This document shows positions 1-8,271 of a stretch of 36,605 nt of DNA, piece after piece. The notes below the pieces were generated by a model, which had not been told where the DNA came from, did no database searches, and worked only from the letters and a program-made list of their open reading frames with translations. Position 1 is the stretch's first letter; each line of letters begins with the position of its first letter. The position numbers were made by a program, and so were the translations under genes. The stretch lies in contig JANXZZ010000274.1 in the NCBI GenBank assembly GCA_025355245.1, positions 1 to 36,605 of the forward strand, in the 5' to 3' direction. Source of the stretch: Pseudomonadota bacterium (lineage in GTDB: Bacteria; Pseudomonadota; Gammaproteobacteria; Steroidobacterales; Steroidobacteraceae).

Positions 1-588
1 GTGCGCGGCAAGCCAGTTGTTGAGCAGCAACCGGTAGCCCGCGCCCATGCTCAGGGTGAAGCGGTTGTCGCCCGCGAAGTGCGTCGCCCCAAAGCCGCCG
101 GTCACGTAGAGCGCGGAGTTGAATGCCCGGTGCCCGATGAAGACCTCGCCCGGGAACAGGTTGTAGCCGAACGCGAGGTCGTAGTACGTCAGCACCCGCT
201 GGCTTTCGGTCAGCAGCTGCGCGCCGCCCGACAATCGCTCGTAGCTGGTGAGCCCGGTGTTGGTGCGCCCGATCAGCCCCTCGGCGAAGAAGTCTTCGCT
301 GATGTGGTACGACAGGCGCGCCCCGTAGACCGGGTTGACGCCGAAGTCCTCGGTGCTGAAGGTCCCGACATAGGGGCCGATCTCGAAGTTCGAGTGCTTG
401 ATCTGCGGCGTCTTGATCTTGCGGCGCTTGACCGTCGGCTCCACGACAGCCGGGGCCGAGCCGTCGGCGGCAGTGGCCTCGACCGGCACGGGCTCCTCGG
501 CGTGCTTCCGGTGGAATGGCCACCAGGAGCAACCGCTGAGCGCGACGGCGCACGCGATCAGAAGAAGAACGCGAATCCGGCTTTCCAT
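1..588 (-). CDS. Outer-membrane beta-barrel lipoprotein (3' end outside the window)
   Basis: The minus-strand frame opens with ATG at 588 and stays open to the window edge, giving 196 codons with no stop. The N-terminus is a lipoprotein signal with a lipobox ending LSGC, putting the lipidated cysteine at residue 20. A short basic, proline-rich linker follows (to about residue 60). From about residue 66 the protein alternates polar and aromatic/hydrophobic residues (for example EIGPYVGTF, LTYYDLAFGYNLF, ALYVTGGFGATHF) as expected of a transmembrane beta-barrel. The style matches the outer-membrane barrel family common in myxobacteria (TIGR04565, from memory). The start overlaps the end of the SH3/barrel gene by 31 bp, so the two are probably translationally coupled. 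It is presumably an outer-membrane partner of the upstream proteins. The family is a judgement by eye and the C-terminus is unseen. Confidence 0.85.
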   Translation of the reverse strand, partial: MESRIRVLLLIACAVALSGCSWWPFHRKHAEEPVPVEATAADGSAPAVVEPTVKRRKIKTPQIKHSNFEIGPYVGTFSTEDFGVNPVYGARLSYHISEDFFAEGLIGRTNTGLTSYERLSGGAQLLTESQRVLTYYDLAFGYNLFPGEVFIGHRAFNSALYVTGGFGATHFAGDNRFTLSMGAGYRLLLNNWLAAH

Positions 589-1331
589 TCGTTCCGGTCC
601 TCATTTGAATCGAGCTTCGTGAAGATCACGTAGTGGCGGTAGTCCGCGCGCAGGATGAAACGGCGGGTCAGGTACCACTTCGTGCCGAGCCCGTAGTAGG
701 CGATCTGCTGCGTGCGCTCGGGCGGCGCAATGATCGTCGCCTTCGGCTGGATGCGGATGACACCCGTCCCGAGGTCGACGAAGGGCGCGATCCGCCAGTC
801 GGGGCGGGGAGAGTGCGCGAGGCCGAGCATCACCATCGTGCTGTTCGATGCGTGGCCGAGGGTCTGGGACAGGCTCAGCTCCGTCGACAGGTTCGGGTTG
901 AGCGAATAGCCCAGGTAAACCGTGTTGACGTTGCCGCCGCCGAAATTGCCGGTCATCGCGCCGAGTTCATAGGGCTGGTTGTCGAAATCGCGGTGGCTGA
1001 GGTCCTCGAGCGGCAGCTTGGCGCCGCTGGCGAGCAGCGTCTCCTGCATGTTGTCGAGGTACGCCCAGCCTTCCGCGTCGTGCTCGTCGCGGATCCGAAA
1101 CCAATCCGTGCGCCGAAACAGGATCTCGATCTTCTCGCCGCGCGCGATCACGCGAAACACCGGGTAGCCGCCACCCGGCCCGGTGCGCAGCTCGAGATAG
1201 GGGTCAGCCACCGACACTTCGACGTAGCGACCGGCATCGCGGTCGAAGTGACGACGGTTGTCCGCCGAGTGCGCTAGTCCCGCTGCAGTGACCAGAATAA
1301 GTAAGGTGGCGAGCTTCAGGACTGTGCGCAT
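558..1331 (-). CDS. Exported SH3 domain plus beta-barrel outer-membrane protein
   Basis: This 257-residue protein starts at ATG 1331, four bases after the stop of the haem lipoprotein gene; an in-frame upstream start would lie inside that gene. Residues 1-23 form a Sec signal peptide with likely cleavage after AHSA. Residues about 38-93 look like a bacterial SH3 domain (VADPYLELRTGPGGGYPVF, then DWFRIR and GWAYL). Residues about 118-257 are beta-rich and end in FAFFF; a terminal phenylalanine is the usual signal for barrel insertion by BAM. SH3 domains of this kind often bind peptidoglycan, so the protein may connect the wall to the outer membrane. It lies in a tight operon between the HzsA-like lipoprotein and another barrel. 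The domain layout is visible; the role is inferred. Confidence 0.92.
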   Translation of the reverse strand: MRTVLKLATLLILVTAAGLAHSADNRRHFDRDAGRYVEVSVADPYLELRTGPGGGYPVFRVIARGEKIEILFRRTDWFRIRDEHDAEGWAYLDNMQETLLASGAKLPLEDLSHRDFDNQPYELGAMTGNFGGGNVNTVYLGYSLNPNLSTELSLSQTLGHASNSTMVMLGLAHSPRPDWRIAPFVDLGTGVIRIQPKATIIAPPERTQQIAYYGLGTKWYLTRRFILRADYRHYVIFTKLDSNEDRNEWKAGFAFFF

Positions 1332-1335
1332 TCGA

Positions 1336-4116
1336 TCAGTTTGCGGGTGGTGGAATCGAGAACGGGTTGTTGTAGTACTGGCCGCCGAGATCGAGCCACT
1401 CGGTCGCAAGCTCGAGCTCCGGCGCGCTCAACCAGCCAGCGTGGGTGCCGCCGGCGGCAAACTCGCTGAAGAACGCCGCAGACGCATTCGCGCCTCCGCC
1501 GCTCATCGGCGGAGTCACTTGCAACGGTACCATCGTCGGCAAGCCGGTCACGGGATCCGGCGGGCCCGGCACAAGGATGGGTTGCATAGTAACAGGGTCG
1601 AGTTTGTCGTGCGGGAACAGCAGCTGACAGAAGGAGGTGAACTCCTCCTGCACGCACGGATTGGTCGCAGCCGGTGTGCTCGAGAGATCGAGCTGGCCCG
1701 CCGGCACCTGGGCCACGTTGGCCGTCGTCGTCGGGGCGTGACAACCGGTGCAAGTCTGATAGGGCTTGGTGGTATTGGGATCGACCGCGGTAATCGAGCT
1801 GCGCGGCGTGACCCAAAGCGAGGCGATGTGCAGCGGGTAATGGACGATCAGGCGGCAGTTCCCCTGCCAATTGGTCTCGCAGTTCGAGCTCACCGGAGCC
1901 GGTGTCGCGAGCAGCGAATTGGGCCAGGAGAACGCCGGATCCGGCGTGCCGACCCCGGTCGGCGTCCAGACGTCGGAGAAGGCGAGGTCGACGTTGGGTA
2001 CCGCGGCGCAGGCGGTGTCGACGCAGGTGACCTGCACGGCCGAGCGGTACTCGGCCATTGTCTCGCCGGCGTTCGGGCCGCGCGGCGCGGGGACGACGGT
2101 GCCCATCCGGTCGGTGACGGTCAGCGCCGTGTTCGGGAACGGCTGGCCAGTCGTCGGCGCGCCGGTATTGACGAGGCTGAACAGCCCGGCGCGACCGTGC
2201 GAGGTCGAGGGGGCCCCATTCACGTTCTGCTGCTCGACGTGGCAGCCGTTGCACGTGACGATTTCGCCGGTGCGCACCTGCAGCCAGGCGCGGTGGCGCG
2301 GGAAAGCGCTGTCGAGGCGGCGCCCGTTGGCATCGAGGATGCTGATCTGGAACGGAATGTCGGTGGGCACGGCGACGCGGACCGAGCCGTCCGGCTCGAT
2401 CGGCGCGTAGCCGATCATCTCGCGCATGAAGTTGCCGGCGGCGCCGAAGGCGTAGTTCGGGAAGGCGTTGTTCGACAGCACTTCCTTGTCCGGCAGGCTG
2501 ACCGCCTTCTCGATGCGGATGAAGCGCGGGCGCAACGGGTTGGCGGCGCGTATGGTCGGGTCGCGGACCGCGGCGATGCCGCCGGGGGCGGTATCGACGC
2601 CGTCGAAGTCGTAGACACTCTTTATATTGAGGATACCGACGCCCTCGGCGGCGAGCGTGAAGCTATAGGTGCCGGTGGTGGTCGGCTGTGCGTCCGGGAT
2701 CGGCGTCGGCACCGGATTGCGGGGCTCGAGCGCGACGGCGTCCGTGTACATGAACCCCGTGGCCGGCACGACGATCGGCAGTTGGGTGTTGTTGCGCGGA
2801 TCGTAGATCCAGATGCTGTAGATCGTCGGCGCCGGCACGACCCCGGCCTTCGCCAGGTTGTCGCTCGTGCACGGGACCGTCAGCGTCTGGTCGATGAGAC
2901 GGCACTGCGTCCAGCTCACGAGCAGCCGGTTTGTGCCGTCCCAGAGCGGATACACGCTCGAGAAGCGGCCGCCCGGCGAGGGCGGCGCGGGAGTGGTCGA
3001 GTTGGCGGGCGCCGGCGTCGTGACGACGTCGTTGACCACGAGCGGCGACTGGCCGGTCGCGCCAGCCGCGACCGTCGCGCCGTGGGCGGTCTGGGTATTG
3101 TCGTCGAAGTTCACCGGGTCGATGAGCACCGGGTCGCCGCCGAACTGCGTGCCCGCGAACGGGATCAGCAGCGCGACGAGCTTGCCGTCCGGGCGCGAGC
3201 GCGCACGCGTGAACTGGACCACCGAGCCCGGCGTGCCGGTGTCGTGGCTGTTGCGGCCGTAGAGCAGCTGCTCGTTGCCGCCGTCCGGCTGGATCGCGTA
3301 CAGGTGCATGCCCGCGTTCGAGTTGATGTCCCAGCGGGTGAACACGATGCGACCGTCATTGAGGACCGCGGGATCGAGGTCGTGGCCGGTGTTGAACGAG
3401 ATCTGCTTGATGTTCGTGCCGTCGGCGTTCATGACGTGCAGGACGAACGCGGGGACGTTGCGATCGCCCTCGATACCGGCCGCGAACTGCTCCTCGCCCT
3501 GGTCGATCAGCACCGCCTTGGCGTCGTGCTGGCGCGTCGAGGAGAATACGATGCGTCCGTCCGGCAGGTAGTGGGCCCCCACGTCGTGGCCGAGACTCGC
3601 CGCGATCGGATCAGCGATGACCTGGCGCAACTTCGAGGTCGTCGTGTCGTACTCGTAGATCGCCCAGTGTGGCTGCTCGTCGGCCTTGGTGTTCTTCATG
3701 AGCGGCGGGCGCAGCGAGAAGATCAGCTTCGTGCCGTCGAAGGACACGTCGAGATCGCGCGCGTCCCAGAGGCCCTTGGTGATCGATCCCGTGATGTTGA
3801 CCTCGGTCGCGCTCGGGCTCGCGGACTGACGCAGGTAGACGTCGGCCGGGCCGTTCCAGACGCGTTGCACGCGCAGGTCGTCGACCAGCGTGATGGCATT
3901 CGGATCGGTCGGGTCCGGCAGCGTCCGCTTGATGTACGCGATCGCGAAGTCCGGTGACACCGGATCGTTCGACCCGCCGCTGTTGCCGAGGCTGATGCCG
4001 CTGTTGCTGCCGCTCACGCCGTCGCTGCTCGAGCATGCGGCGAGCGCGGCCGCCAATGCGCCAACGAGCAGGAGGCGCCAGCAGCGCTTCAGCAGGGTCG
4101 AGATAGTCGTAGTCAT
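1336..4116 (-). CDS. HzsA-related lipoprotein with PD40-like propeller and two CxxCH haem motifs
   Basis: The product is 926 residues from ATG 4116, chosen because GAGGA sits 5 bases upstream and a lipobox (LAAC, Cys28) follows at the right distance; an ATG at 4134 lacks a ribosome site. Residues about 110-330 contain propeller-like repeats (DVSFDGTKLIFS, YLPDGRIVFSSTR, VLNDGRIVFTRWDIN). Two c-type haem motifs follow, CNGCH (Cys622, Cys625, His626) and CTGCH (Cys789, Cys792, His793). This order and the text around NTGHDLDPAVLNDGRIVFTRW recall the hydrazine synthase alpha-subunit family, whose members outside anammox bacteria have no assigned reaction. It is not evidence for hydrazine synthesis, since no beta or gamma subunits are nearby. 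The lipoprotein is probably anchored in the outer membrane. It leads an operon with two barrel genes and diverges from three further exported proteins, two of them haem proteins. Confidence 0.93.
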   Translation of the reverse strand: MTTTISTLLKRCWRLLLVGALAAALAACSSSDGVSGSNSGISLGNSGGSNDPVSPDFAIAYIKRTLPDPTDPNAITLVDDLRVQRVWNGPADVYLRQSASPSATEVNITGSITKGLWDARDLDVSFDGTKLIFSLRPPLMKNTKADEQPHWAIYEYDTTTSKLRQVIADPIAASLGHDVGAHYLPDGRIVFSSTRQHDAKAVLIDQGEEQFAAGIEGDRNVPAFVLHVMNADGTNIKQISFNTGHDLDPAVLNDGRIVFTRWDINSNAGMHLYAIQPDGGNEQLLYGRNSHDTGTPGSVVQFTRARSRPDGKLVALLIPFAGTQFGGDPVLIDPVNFDDNTQTAHGATVAAGATGQSPLVVNDVVTTPAPANSTTPAPPSPGGRFSSVYPLWDGTNRLLVSWTQCRLIDQTLTVPCTSDNLAKAGVVPAPTIYSIWIYDPRNNTQLPIVVPATGFMYTDAVALEPRNPVPTPIPDAQPTTTGTYSFTLAAEGVGILNIKSVYDFDGVDTAPGGIAAVRDPTIRAANPLRPRFIRIEKAVSLPDKEVLSNNAFPNYAFGAAGNFMREMIGYAPIEPDGSVRVAVPTDIPFQISILDANGRRLDSAFPRHRAWLQVRTGEIVTCNGCHVEQQNVNGAPSTSHGRAGLFSLVNTGAPTTGQPFPNTALTVTDRMGTVVPAPRGPNAGETMAEYRSAVQVTCVDTACAAVPNVDLAFSDVWTPTGVGTPDPAFSWPNSLLATPAPVSSNCETNWQGNCRLIVHYPLHIASLWVTPRSSITAVDPNTTKPYQTCTGCHAPTTTANVAQVPAGQLDLSSTPAATNPCVQEEFTSFCQLLFPHDKLDPVTMQPILVPGPPDPVTGLPTMVPLQVTPPMSGGGANASAAFFSEFAAGGTHAGWLSAPELELATEWLDLGGQYYNNPFSIPPPAN

Positions 4117-4369
4117 CGGCGTCCTCGCTTCCATCGCGCCACTCACACCAGCTAGCCGTCGGCTGGCGCGAAAGAAGCGACGGACATGATGTCGTTCACG
4201 CGCACCAGATTCTGTTAACACGCTCACAGGCTTCTCCGCGGGGCGCTGCGTTTTCGCTCCATTTCAAGCATTCGCGCGCACTTAATCAGAGCATTGCTCA
4301 CTTCCAGATTAACCCGCGAGGGCGCTCGTGCGTAATGTCGCCCGGGCGCGACTTGCAGTCCTATTGGGA

Positions 4370-4386
4370 TGCAGTTCACGACTGCA
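4370..4386. promoter_or_regulatory. Palindrome, possible regulator site
   Basis: TGCAGT and ACTGCA form perfect 6-bp arms around the 5-base spacer TCACG. The site lies about 45 bp upstream of the proposed -10 of the rightward operon, a position suiting an activator, and about 250 bp from the leftward start. No specific regulator family is recognised. Confidence 0.35.
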
Positions 4387-4431
4387 GCATTGTCGCTGTC
4401 CTGAGACATTACTGGGGCTAAATCCCGTCGA

Positions 4432-4437
4432 TATAGT
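4432..4437 (+). promoter_or_regulatory. Candidate -10 element of the rightward haem-protein operon
   Basis: TATAGT matches the sigma-70 -10 consensus at five of six positions and would start transcription about 30 bases before the ATG at 4475. At a 17-base spacing the -35 position reads TTACTG, a poor match, which fits a promoter needing an activator. Confidence 0.35.
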
Positions 4438-4474
4438 CCTCGCGATTTTTCAACTAGGCCGCGGGTTAACTGCC

Positions 4475-5695
4475 ATGAAAGCACCGACGCTCTTGAGCTC
4501 GACGCACGGCGCACCTCCGAAGGGACGCACGCTGCTCGCGGCCGTCACGACCGTACTGGCGCTCGCCGCGCTGACCAGCGCAACGGCAGTCGCCGGTTCG
4601 CGCGAGCAGGCGATGCGCATCCACGATCGCCTGAACGGCACGCCCGCCTCGCAGGCGTTGCTCGATTCCATGCAGGCGGACATCGACGCCAACAACCCGA
4701 CGGGGGCGGCGCTGCTCGCGATCGACGACCCGAACGGGATGTTCTACACCGTGGTCCTCAAGAATCTCGTGACGCCGTGGACCAACGTCCCGCAGACGGT
4801 GTTCGCACCGCTCAACGACTACACCGCGACGGTCATCGGCATGGTGCGCGACGAGGTCCCTTTCAACACGTTGCTTTCGGCTGACATCATCTATATCGGC
4901 CAGAGCAGCCTGGGACTTCCTGCCTACTCGAAGACCGACAACAACCACTACTCCGCGATGGAGACGAACGGCGTCAACCTGATGACAGGTCTCACCACCC
5001 AGACCCAGTCGGGCGTGACGGGTCTGCCGGCGGCGGCGACTGCCGGTGTGCTCACCTCGCGCGCGGCGGCCCAGGCGTTCTTCGACGTCGGCACCAACCG
5101 CCGGATGTTCCGCTTCACGATGATCAACCACATGTGCGCGGACCTGACGACGGTCATGGACCAGACGCGGCCCACCGACCGCATCCGCCAGGACGTCAGC
5201 CGCAGCCCCGGCGGCAACAGTCGCGTGTTCCTGAACAACTGCGTCGGCTGCCACGCGGGCATTGACCCGATGGCACAGGCCTTTGCCTTCTACGACTTCA
5301 CCTACGCGAGCGACCCGGCCACCGGACAGATCGTCTACACGCCGGGGACCGTCGTCGGCAAGTACTTTCACAACAATACGACCTTCGCGCCAGGCTTCAT
5401 CACGCCCGACGACAAGTGGGACAACCGTTGGCGCTCGGGACCGAACACGCTGATGGGCTGGGATCCGACCCTGCCGGGCTCGGGCAACGGTGCCAAGTCG
5501 CTCGGCCAGGAAATCGGCGCCAGCGACCAGTTCGCGCAGTGCCAGGTGACCAAGGTGTTCCAGGCCGTGTGCCTGCGTGCGCCCGCGGACGCCGCCGACC
5601 GCGCGCAAGTCAGCACGATCAAGAGTGATTTCAAGCAGGGCTACTCGCTGAAGAAAGTCTTCGCCGAGACCGCTGCCTATTGCATGGGCAATTGA
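4475..5695 (+). CDS. Exported mono-CxxCH protein with DUF1588-like haem motif
   Basis: This is a 406-residue protein. The frame is open back to 4328, but ATG 4475 is chosen because it gives a signal peptide (basic residues, then a hydrophobic stretch about 18-38, cleavage near AVA-GS at 41). Its ribosome site is weak. The haem motif CVGCH (Cys256, Cys259, His260) is followed by AGIDPMAQAFAFYDF. The pattern CxGCHxxIDPxxxAFxxFD is typical of DUF1588/DUF1585-type cytochromes of planctomycetes and myxobacteria, where they accompany DUF1501/DUF1552 proteins. The same pairing is seen here with the third gene of the operon. Extra cysteines near the C-terminus (QCQVTKVFQAVC) could form a disulphide. 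It is predicted to be periplasmic or extracellular, with no known reaction. Confidence 0.88.
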   Translation: MKAPTLLSSTHGAPPKGRTLLAAVTTVLALAALTSATAVAGSREQAMRIHDRLNGTPASQALLDSMQADIDANNPTGAALLAIDDPNGMFYTVVLKNLVTPWTNVPQTVFAPLNDYTATVIGMVRDEVPFNTLLSADIIYIGQSSLGLPAYSKTDNNHYSAMETNGVNLMTGLTTQTQSGVTGLPAAATAGVLTSRAAAQAFFDVGTNRRMFRFTMINHMCADLTTVMDQTRPTDRIRQDVSRSPGGNSRVFLNNCVGCHAGIDPMAQAFAFYDFTYASDPATGQIVYTPGTVVGKYFHNNTTFAPGFITPDDKWDNRWRSGPNTLMGWDPTLPGSGNGAKSLGQEIGASDQFAQCQVTKVFQAVCLRAPADAADRAQVSTIKSDFKQGYSLKKVFAETAAYCMGN

Positions 5696-5708
5696 GGGAG
5701 CATCGATC

Positions 5709-8249
5709 ATGAACTCTATTGCCACCCGCAATAACCTTCTGCCGCTTCGCGGGCTGCGCCTGAACGGCAGCTGGCTCGGCGTCCTCGCGGCCTTCGCGGC
5801 GAGCTTCATACTCGTTGGCTGCGGCGCGGGAAGCGCGCCGACGGCGGCGACCCCCGGTGCCGGCGGCGGCCCGACGCAGAGCGCGCAGAGCTACACGGGC
5901 CCGGCGCCCGCGAGCTCCGACGTGCAGGCCTTCGCCGTCAACCTCTGGAACAACGTCAAGACGCAGGACCGCTGCGGAGCGTGCCACATCCAGGGCAACC
6001 AGTCGCCGATGTTCGCGCGTAGCGACGACGTCAACCAGGCCTACACCGCCGCGCAGACGGTCGTCGACCTCGCGCAGCCGGCCAACTCGATCATGGTCAC
6101 GAAGGTCGGCGGCGGCCACCACTGCTGGCTGGCCGACAACTCGGCCTGCGCCGACACGATCACGACCTGGATCAAGAACTGGGCGGGGGTGGCGATCGGC
6201 GCCTCGACCGCGCAGATCCAGCTGGTCGCGCCGACGCTCATGGATGCGGGCGGCTCGCGCTCCTTCCCGGCCGACTCGGCGCTGTTCGCGAGCACCGTGT
6301 ACCCGCTGCTCACGCAGTACTGCTCGCGCTGCCACTCGCCGGCCGCGCTGACCGCGCAGTCGCCGTTCTTCGCACAAGCTGACGTCGACGCGGCCTACGC
6401 GGCGGCACTGCCGAAGATGAACCTCGACACGCCGACCCTGTCGCGCTTCTACCAGCGCCTGGCGTTCGACTTCCACAACTGCTGGGGTGGCGACTGCGTT
6501 GCTTCGTCGGCCGCCATGCTGGCCGCGATCCAGTCCTTCGCGAACCAGGTCCCGGTCACCCAGGTCGACCCAAAGCTGGTGATCTCGAAGGCGCTGACCC
6601 TGTATGACGGCATCGTGTCCTCCGGCGGCACGCGCGTCGAGACGGGCCTGATTGCCAAGTTCGAGTTCAAGACCGGCACCGGCACGGTCGCCTACGACTC
6701 GAGCGGCGTCGAACCCGGGCTCGACCTCAACCTGAGTGGCAACGTCACTTGGGTCGGCGGCTGGGGCGTGCAGGTGGAGAGCGGCGGCAAGCTCCAGGGC
6801 ACGACCATGGGCAGCGCCAAGCTGCACGACATGATCCTCAATAGCGGCGAATTCAGCGTCGAGGCGTGGGTCGCACCGGACAACGTCACGGCCACGAACG
6901 CCTACATCGTCAGCTACTCGGGTGGCGACACCGCGCGCAACATCACGCTCGGCCAGACGATGTACAACTACGACTTCGCGCTGCGCAGCACCACGACCAA
7001 TGCGAACGGTCAGCCGCAGCTCTCGACGCCGAATGCGAACCAGGTCCTGCAGGCGACCCTGCAGCACGTCGTGCTGACCTACGATCCGGTGAACGGTCGC
7101 CAGATCTACGTTAACGGCGGGCTGGTCGCGAGCGGTGACCCGCAGAAGGGGGGCTCGCTCTCCGAGTGGGACAACACCTTCGCGCTCGTCATTGGCAACG
7201 AAGTCTCGGGCACCAAGCCCTGGTCCGGCGTCATCAAGATGGTTGCCTTCTACAACCATGCGATGAGCGCGGCCGACGCGCAGACCAACTTCGCCGCCGG
7301 TATCGGCGAGCGCTACATGCTGCTGTTCAACGTCGACAAGTTCACGGGGCTGTCGCAGTCCTACGTGATGTTCGAGGTGAGCCAGAACGACAGCTACTCG
7401 TACCTCTTCAACAAGCCGGTGTTCCTGAGCCTTGACCCGGCCACGACCTTCAGCAACCTGGTCGTGAAGGGCATGCGCATCGGCGAGAACGGTGCCGAGC
7501 TGGCCGTCGGCCAGGCCTACGCGCCGCTCAACACGACCGTGTCCGGCCAGGGTTTCGACCCGACGAAAGGCCCGCAGACGAGCGTGTCACTGACCCGCAT
7601 CGGCACGGTGATCGAGCTCAACAAAGGACCGGCCTACGACCAGTTCTTCCTGAGCTTCGAGCAGCTGGGTACCGCGACCAACGTGCATACCGACCCGGTG
7701 GGCATTGCGCCGACGCCGGTGGACGTGGCGCGGCCGGCGGACCTCGGCGTGCGTACCTTCGAGCGCATCAACAACTCGCTGGCCATCATGACCACGGTGC
7801 CGGTCACGACACCGGAAGTGCAGACGCTGTTCCAGAGCCTGGAACAGGCGCTGCCGGCAACCACGAATTTCCAGTCCTTCGTGGCCTCGCACCAGATGGC
7901 GGTTGCGCAGCTCTCGATCGCCTACTGCGACTCGCTGGTCAAGAGTCCGTCGCTCTCGGCGGCGTACTTCCCCGGCTTCAGCTTCGCCGCCGCGCCCTCC
8001 GCAGCGTTCGCCAGCACGGCGTCGACCAACCTGATGCTGACGCCGCTGATCGACCACATGCTGAGTGCCAACACGGCCGCGAACAAGTTCCTGGCCACGC
8101 AGCCGACCGCGGCGTCGGTGACGACTGAGGTCAACAACCTCATTACGAAGCTGACGGCGTCCGTGAGCTCGGATGCCGCCGGAACTGCAACTATCGTCAA
8201 GGCGTCGTGCGCAGCGATTGCGGGCAGCTCCGCAATGCTCGTGCAGTGA
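5709..8249 (+). CDS. Large lipoprotein with two CxxCH motifs and a LamG-like domain
   Basis: The protein has 846 residues from ATG 5709, with GGGAG upstream and 13 bases after the previous stop. The N-terminus is a lipoprotein signal with lipobox LVGC (Cys38) followed by a glycine/alanine/proline linker. Two c-type haem motifs lie in the first quarter: CGACH (Cys89, Cys92, His93) and CSRCH (Cys205, Cys208, His209), each followed by text resembling planctomycete-type cytochrome domains. Residues about 313-532 resemble a LamG/concanavalin-like jelly-roll (GLIAKFEF, FSVEAWVAP, HVVLTYDPVNGRQIYVNG, LVIGNE). LamG domains bind carbohydrate or protein ligands. The last 300 residues are unrecognised. 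The combination suggests a surface-anchored haem protein that docks on a ligand. Its partners are the proteins encoded on either side. Confidence 0.9.
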   Translation: MNSIATRNNLLPLRGLRLNGSWLGVLAAFAASFILVGCGAGSAPTAATPGAGGGPTQSAQSYTGPAPASSDVQAFAVNLWNNVKTQDRCGACHIQGNQSPMFARSDDVNQAYTAAQTVVDLAQPANSIMVTKVGGGHHCWLADNSACADTITTWIKNWAGVAIGASTAQIQLVAPTLMDAGGSRSFPADSALFASTVYPLLTQYCSRCHSPAALTAQSPFFAQADVDAAYAAALPKMNLDTPTLSRFYQRLAFDFHNCWGGDCVASSAAMLAAIQSFANQVPVTQVDPKLVISKALTLYDGIVSSGGTRVETGLIAKFEFKTGTGTVAYDSSGVEPGLDLNLSGNVTWVGGWGVQVESGGKLQGTTMGSAKLHDMILNSGEFSVEAWVAPDNVTATNAYIVSYSGGDTARNITLGQTMYNYDFALRSTTTNANGQPQLSTPNANQVLQATLQHVVLTYDPVNGRQIYVNGGLVASGDPQKGGSLSEWDNTFALVIGNEVSGTKPWSGVIKMVAFYNHAMSAADAQTNFAAGIGERYMLLFNVDKFTGLSQSYVMFEVSQNDSYSYLFNKPVFLSLDPATTFSNLVVKGMRIGENGAELAVGQAYAPLNTTVSGQGFDPTKGPQTSVSLTRIGTVIELNKGPAYDQFFLSFEQLGTATNVHTDPVGIAPTPVDVARPADLGVRTFERINNSLAIMTTVPVTTPEVQTLFQSLEQALPATTNFQSFVASHQMAVAQLSIAYCDSLVKSPSLSAAYFPGFSFAAAPSAAFASTASTNLMLTPLIDHMLSANTAANKFLATQPTAASVTTEVNNLITKLTASVSSDAAGTATIVKASCAAIAGSSAMLVQ

Positions 8250-8271
8250 CGGAACCATCGAGGCAATCCCC

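Larger units (their letters stand above)
4117..4474. other. Divergent intergenic region (358 bp)
   Basis: This spacer separates the start of the HzsA-like gene from the start of the rightward CxxCH/LamG/DUF1501-like operon and must hold both promoters. It is less GC-rich than the flanking genes. I see a 6-bp-arm palindrome at 4370-4386 and a good -10 hexamer at 4432-4437 for the rightward unit. The hexamer TTAACA/GTTAAC occurs near both ends (about 4215 and 4465). No credible leftward -10/-35 pair, RNA gene or riboswitch was recognised. A short frame across the rightward leader is a 5' extension of the next gene, not a separate protein. Confidence 0.6.

Noticed and set aside
1258-3957. 899-residue plus-strand open frame
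   Set aside because: It is antisense to the HzsA-like lipoprotein, which has a lipobox, propeller repeats and CxxCH motifs. The plus-strand product is repetitive in R, V, D and G with no domain.
1336-4116. Anammox-type hydrazine synthesis
   Set aside because: Only an alpha-like protein is present; no beta or gamma subunits or hydrazine dehydrogenase are in the window, and the gene context is an outer-membrane module.
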